Below, in pieces: positions 60,529-64,000 of a DNA stretch of 64,000 nucleotides. The first letter of the stretch is position 1. The number at the start of each line of letters is the position of its first letter. The notes below the pieces were generated by a model that had not been told where the DNA came from, made no database searches, and was given only the letters and a program-made list of their open reading frames with translations. The stretch is taken from the NCBI RefSeq assembly GCF_000294655.1, contig NZ_CAHP01000034.1:19689-83688 (forward strand), read 5' to 3'. The position numbers were made by a program, and so were the translations under genes. This DNA is from Magnetospirillum molischianum DSM 120 (GTDB lineage: Bacteria > Pseudomonadota > Alphaproteobacteria > Rhodospirillales > Magnetospirillaceae).

Positions 60529-61593
60529 TTACCGCGCCACCAGTTCTGCGTCGAAGCCCCCGGCGGCGCGCACCGCTTGCAACACTGCGATCCGATCCAG
60601 TGCCGACATTCCGGCCTTGGTCAGGGCGTTGAGCAGGTCACCCACGGTGCCGCCCGCCGGCATCGCCACCATTCGGCCGGTTTCGTCGATTTCGACAGAA
60701 CTGCGCGGGACAATTACCGTCTTGCCGCCAGACGAGAACGGTGCTGGCTGCGAGACTTGTGGGGTTTCCTGCACCCGGATGGTCATGTCGCCATGGCTGA
60801 TCGCCACCGGAGCCAGCGGGATGTCGAGTCCGGCCACGATGGCTCCGGTGCGGCTGTCGATCACGACGCTCCGGCCCGAGCGGTCGGGGGTCAGCACCGC
60901 GTTTTCGGCGGTGGCGATCAGCCCCGCCGCGCCGTCGGGATAATCGGGCGGGACCGCGACCGACACCGCCGCATTGTCGAGCGGCCGGGCCAGTTTGCGT
61001 CCCAGCGAGGCGTTGATTGCCTCGGCCAGTCGCCGCGCGGTGGTGAAATCGGGACGGCGGAGCAGGAAGCGAACCTCGCCTTCGGCTCCCAGAGCCAGGG
61101 GAAGATCACGTTCGATTGTCGCGCCGCCGGAGATGGTGCCTGTGGTCGGACTGCCCCGCGTCACCGAGGCGGCGATTCCTCCCGCCCACGATCCGGCGGC
61201 CGCGACCGGGCCTTCGGCCACGGCATAGATGCGACGATCGCCTCCTTCCAGCGCGGTAGGGACCAGGGTTCCACCCGCCAGCGAGCGGGCATCGCCGGTC
61301 GCGGCGACAGTGACATCGACCCGGCTGCCGACGCGCAGACCCGGTGCCAGCCGCGCCGTGACCATCACCACCGCCGAATCGCGGCCGGAGGGAAATGCCG
61401 CTCCCGGACCGGGTGGGCGCGAATCGCCGGTGCCGCTTAATCCGACCACCATGCCAAAGCCGGTGAAGCCCGCCTCGGCCATGCCGCCGACGCTGGCGAT
61501 GTCCTTGACCCGGACCTGTTGGGCGAGAGTGGGCGTGAAAGAGGTGGCAAGCAGCAGGGCTGCCAGCAGGCCCGTCGTCGGTCCAAATCGCAT
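60529..61593 (-). CDS. flgI: Flagellar P-ring protein FlgI
   Basis: The 354-residue product has a signal peptide (FGPTTGLLAALLLATSFTPTLAQ) and matches FlgI: RVKDIASVGGMAEAGFTGFGMVVGLSGTGDS near the N-terminus, SAVVMVTARLAPGLRVGSRVDVTVAATGDARSLAGGTLVPTAL, and the C-terminal KTVIVPRSSVEIDETGRMVAMPAGGTVGDLLNALTKAGMSALDRIAVLQAVRAAG. It forms the P ring of the flagellar basal body. No other flagellar gene is in the window. ATG 61593 has AGGGGAAG upstream. Confidence 0.9.
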   Translation of the reverse strand: MRFGPTTGLLAALLLATSFTPTLAQQVRVKDIASVGGMAEAGFTGFGMVVGLSGTGDSRPPGPGAAFPSGRDSAVVMVTARLAPGLRVGSRVDVTVAATGDARSLAGGTLVPTALEGGDRRIYAVAEGPVAAAGSWAGGIAASVTRGSPTTGTISGGATIERDLPLALGAEGEVRFLLRRPDFTTARRLAEAINASLGRKLARPLDNAAVSVAVPPDYPDGAAGLIATAENAVLTPDRSGRSVVIDSRTGAIVAGLDIPLAPVAISHGDMTIRVQETPQVSQPAPFSSGGKTVIVPRSSVEIDETGRMVAMPAGGTVGDLLNALTKAGMSALDRIAVLQAVRAAGGFDAELVAR

Positions 61594-61760
61594 GGTGCTT
61601 CCCCTTAAAACTGTCGCCGATATCCTCATCATGCCTTGCCCCGACCGATTCGGGCTAGGATATCCGTATCAGGGTAACGTCGTAGGTCATAGGACCACGG
61701 AATTCTTCTCTCGCGATAGGCGAGTGAGTACGATAGTCGTGACCTTTAAAAATAGGTGGG

Positions 61761-63063
<1,303 letters not shown>

Positions 63064-63076
63064 CTCGCCGCAACCC

Positions 63077-64000
63077 TTATTTTAAAATTCGGCGATAGGC
63101 GCGGGCCAGATCGTCCGCGTTCAAGGCTCCGTGAACCGGCAGCAGCAGAACCGTGTTGCGCAGGGTCATTGCGCCGTCGGCGTGGTTGGGATCGGCGACA
63201 ACGCGGGGCGGTAGGTCAGGCCAGGATTCGACCGGCAGATGGGCTTGGCGCAAGGCAGCGAATCGCGCCGCCGCCACCTGGGGATTGTCTGCCCGTAGCG
63301 CCAATCGATAGGGCACGGCCTTCGATTTGGGGAACAGCAGCCGGACGTCTTTTAATCGGCTGACCACCTTCGACAACGCTTCGGCATTGTCGCGGCGGCG
63401 GCGCGTCTCCTCGGCGATATCGGCGGCGGCCAGCAAGCGGCGGGCCATGTCGGACGGGGCCACCGGCGAGGGCGGATCGGACAATGGCGGATCGGCCTCA
63501 AACCGCGACAATCCGCTTTGGGGAACGAACCGGCGCAACGAGTCCGGCACGGCGTCCTGGAACAGTCGGTGGTTCAGCCAGGCGCGGTCGTCTCCGGCCA
63601 TCGGTGGACGGCCCAGCGCGCGGTCGAGATCCGCAGCCCATCCGCTTGCCGCGGAAGACAGGCTGAGTACCGCGCCCTCGGGCAGGGGGAACAGTTTATG
63701 CGGGCTGAACAGCACCGCGTCTCCCGCATCGGCGATTCCGGCGGCGGGAGCCAGGGCATGGGCACAATCCTCGACCAGAAAGCAGTCGTGGCGGGCGCAC
63801 AAGGCGCGGGCGGGGTCCATCTCGACTGGCTCGCCAAACGTATGCACCACCACCAGGATATCGAAGGGGCCGGATCTTTCGGCGGCGTCCCAGTCGATCT
63901 GGCCGGTTCGCAGCGAGACCGGCAGGTAGGTTAATCCCGCGCCGGTCTGGCGCAGCGGCTCCAGGGCCTGACTGCAAATCCAGCCGGGCAGGGCGACTCG
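63077..64000 (-). CDS. DegT/DnrJ/EryC1-type PLP aminotransferase, partial (5' end outside window)
   Basis: About 307 codons of the C-terminal part are present; the frame is open to the window edge. ILVVVHTFGEPVEM, CFLVEDCAHAL (Asp that contacts the PLP ring) and AVLFSPHKLFPLPEGAVL (candidate PLP Lys in SPHK) match sugar aminotransferases of the DegT family, though the Lys region is SPHKL instead of the common FSxxKxxTxGEGG. The C-terminus has NHADGAMTLRNTVLLLPVHGALNADD. Likely in surface polysaccharide or nucleotide-sugar synthesis. Confidence 0.75.
   Translation of the reverse strand, partial: RVALPGWICSQALEPLRQTGAGLTYLPVSLRTGQIDWDAAERSGPFDILVVVHTFGEPVEMDPARALCARHDCFLVEDCAHALAPAAGIADAGDAVLFSPHKLFPLPEGAVLSLSSAASGWAADLDRALGRPPMAGDDRAWLNHRLFQDAVPDSLRRFVPQSGLSRFEADPPLSDPPSPVAPSDMARRLLAAADIAEETRRRRDNAEALSKVVSRLKDVRLLFPKSKAVPYRLALRADNPQVAAARFAALRQAHLPVESWPDLPPRVVADPNHADGAMTLRNTVLLLPVHGALNADDLARAYRRILK

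Overview
The window looks like a piece of an alphaproteobacterial chromosome, most like the Rhodospirillales (genus not resolved). The grounds are the high G+C coding sequence, a System I cytochrome c maturation cluster in the order ccmC-D-E-F-G-H-I, an lptC-lptA-lptB-rpoN-ptsN run behind kdsD, a CcrM-type GANTC methyltransferase and a P-ring gene flgI.

Layout. (1) 1-10.47 kb: a complete type I-E CRISPR-Cas locus on the + strand, namely the tail of a WYL regulator, cas3, cse1, cse2, cas7e, cas5e, cas6e, cas1e, cas2e, a 72 bp leader and an array of 22 repeats and 21 spacers. (2) 10.48-32.1 kb: a conjugation module, almost all on the - strand. Its DNA-processing genes resemble RP4 (relaxase TraI, TraJ-like, TraK-like, TraL, TraM-like). 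Its channel is of VirB type (VirB2-6, a VirB7-like lipoprotein, VirB8-11, VirD4). It also carries an ArdC/Toprim protein, a 1011-residue cysteine-rich protein with a 248-residue tandem duplication, a RelE/HigB-HigA toxin-antitoxin pair, an unknown 176-codon gene and three double-hairpin repeat elements. No integrase, replication gene or VirB1 is visible, so this may be a decayed or split integrative element. (3) 32.3-39.5 kb: an accessory stretch with a YAPPP-repeat secreted protein, a DUF697 protein, an operon of cyclic-peptide-type ABC exporter + SPFH protein + periplasmic binding protein, a lipoprotein and a phytochrome photosensory core with no output domain. (4) 39.7-64 kb: core chromosome with ccm genes, nucleoside transporter, a REC-PAS-GGDEF-EAL protein with a DivK-like regulator, cation efflux, ptsN, rpoN, lptB/A/C, kdsD, RNase D, tRNA-Leu(CAG), an FGE-like protein, photolyase, flgI, ccrM and a partial DegT-type aminotransferase.

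How the parts work together. In the cas operon, genes overlap or nearly abut from cse1 to cas2, so Cascade and the adaptation proteins are probably co-transcribed. Two 21-bp-class palindromes with 5 bp centres lie before cas3 and before cse1, and a related palindrome lies upstream of traK, so one regulator might see all three. The mobile module begins 7 bp beyond the last, degenerate CRISPR repeat. Its - strand genes are mostly linked by 4 bp stop/start overlaps, broken by the two + strand inserts (toxin-antitoxin and the unknown gene) and by the hairpin repeats.

The most unusual items are the shared palindromes, the large repeat protein inside the T4SS operon, the ABC-SPFH-binding protein operon, the output-less phytochrome, the HisKA-like segment with Arg in place of the phospho-accepting His, the virB6 frameshift and the absence of hpf between rpoN and ptsN.
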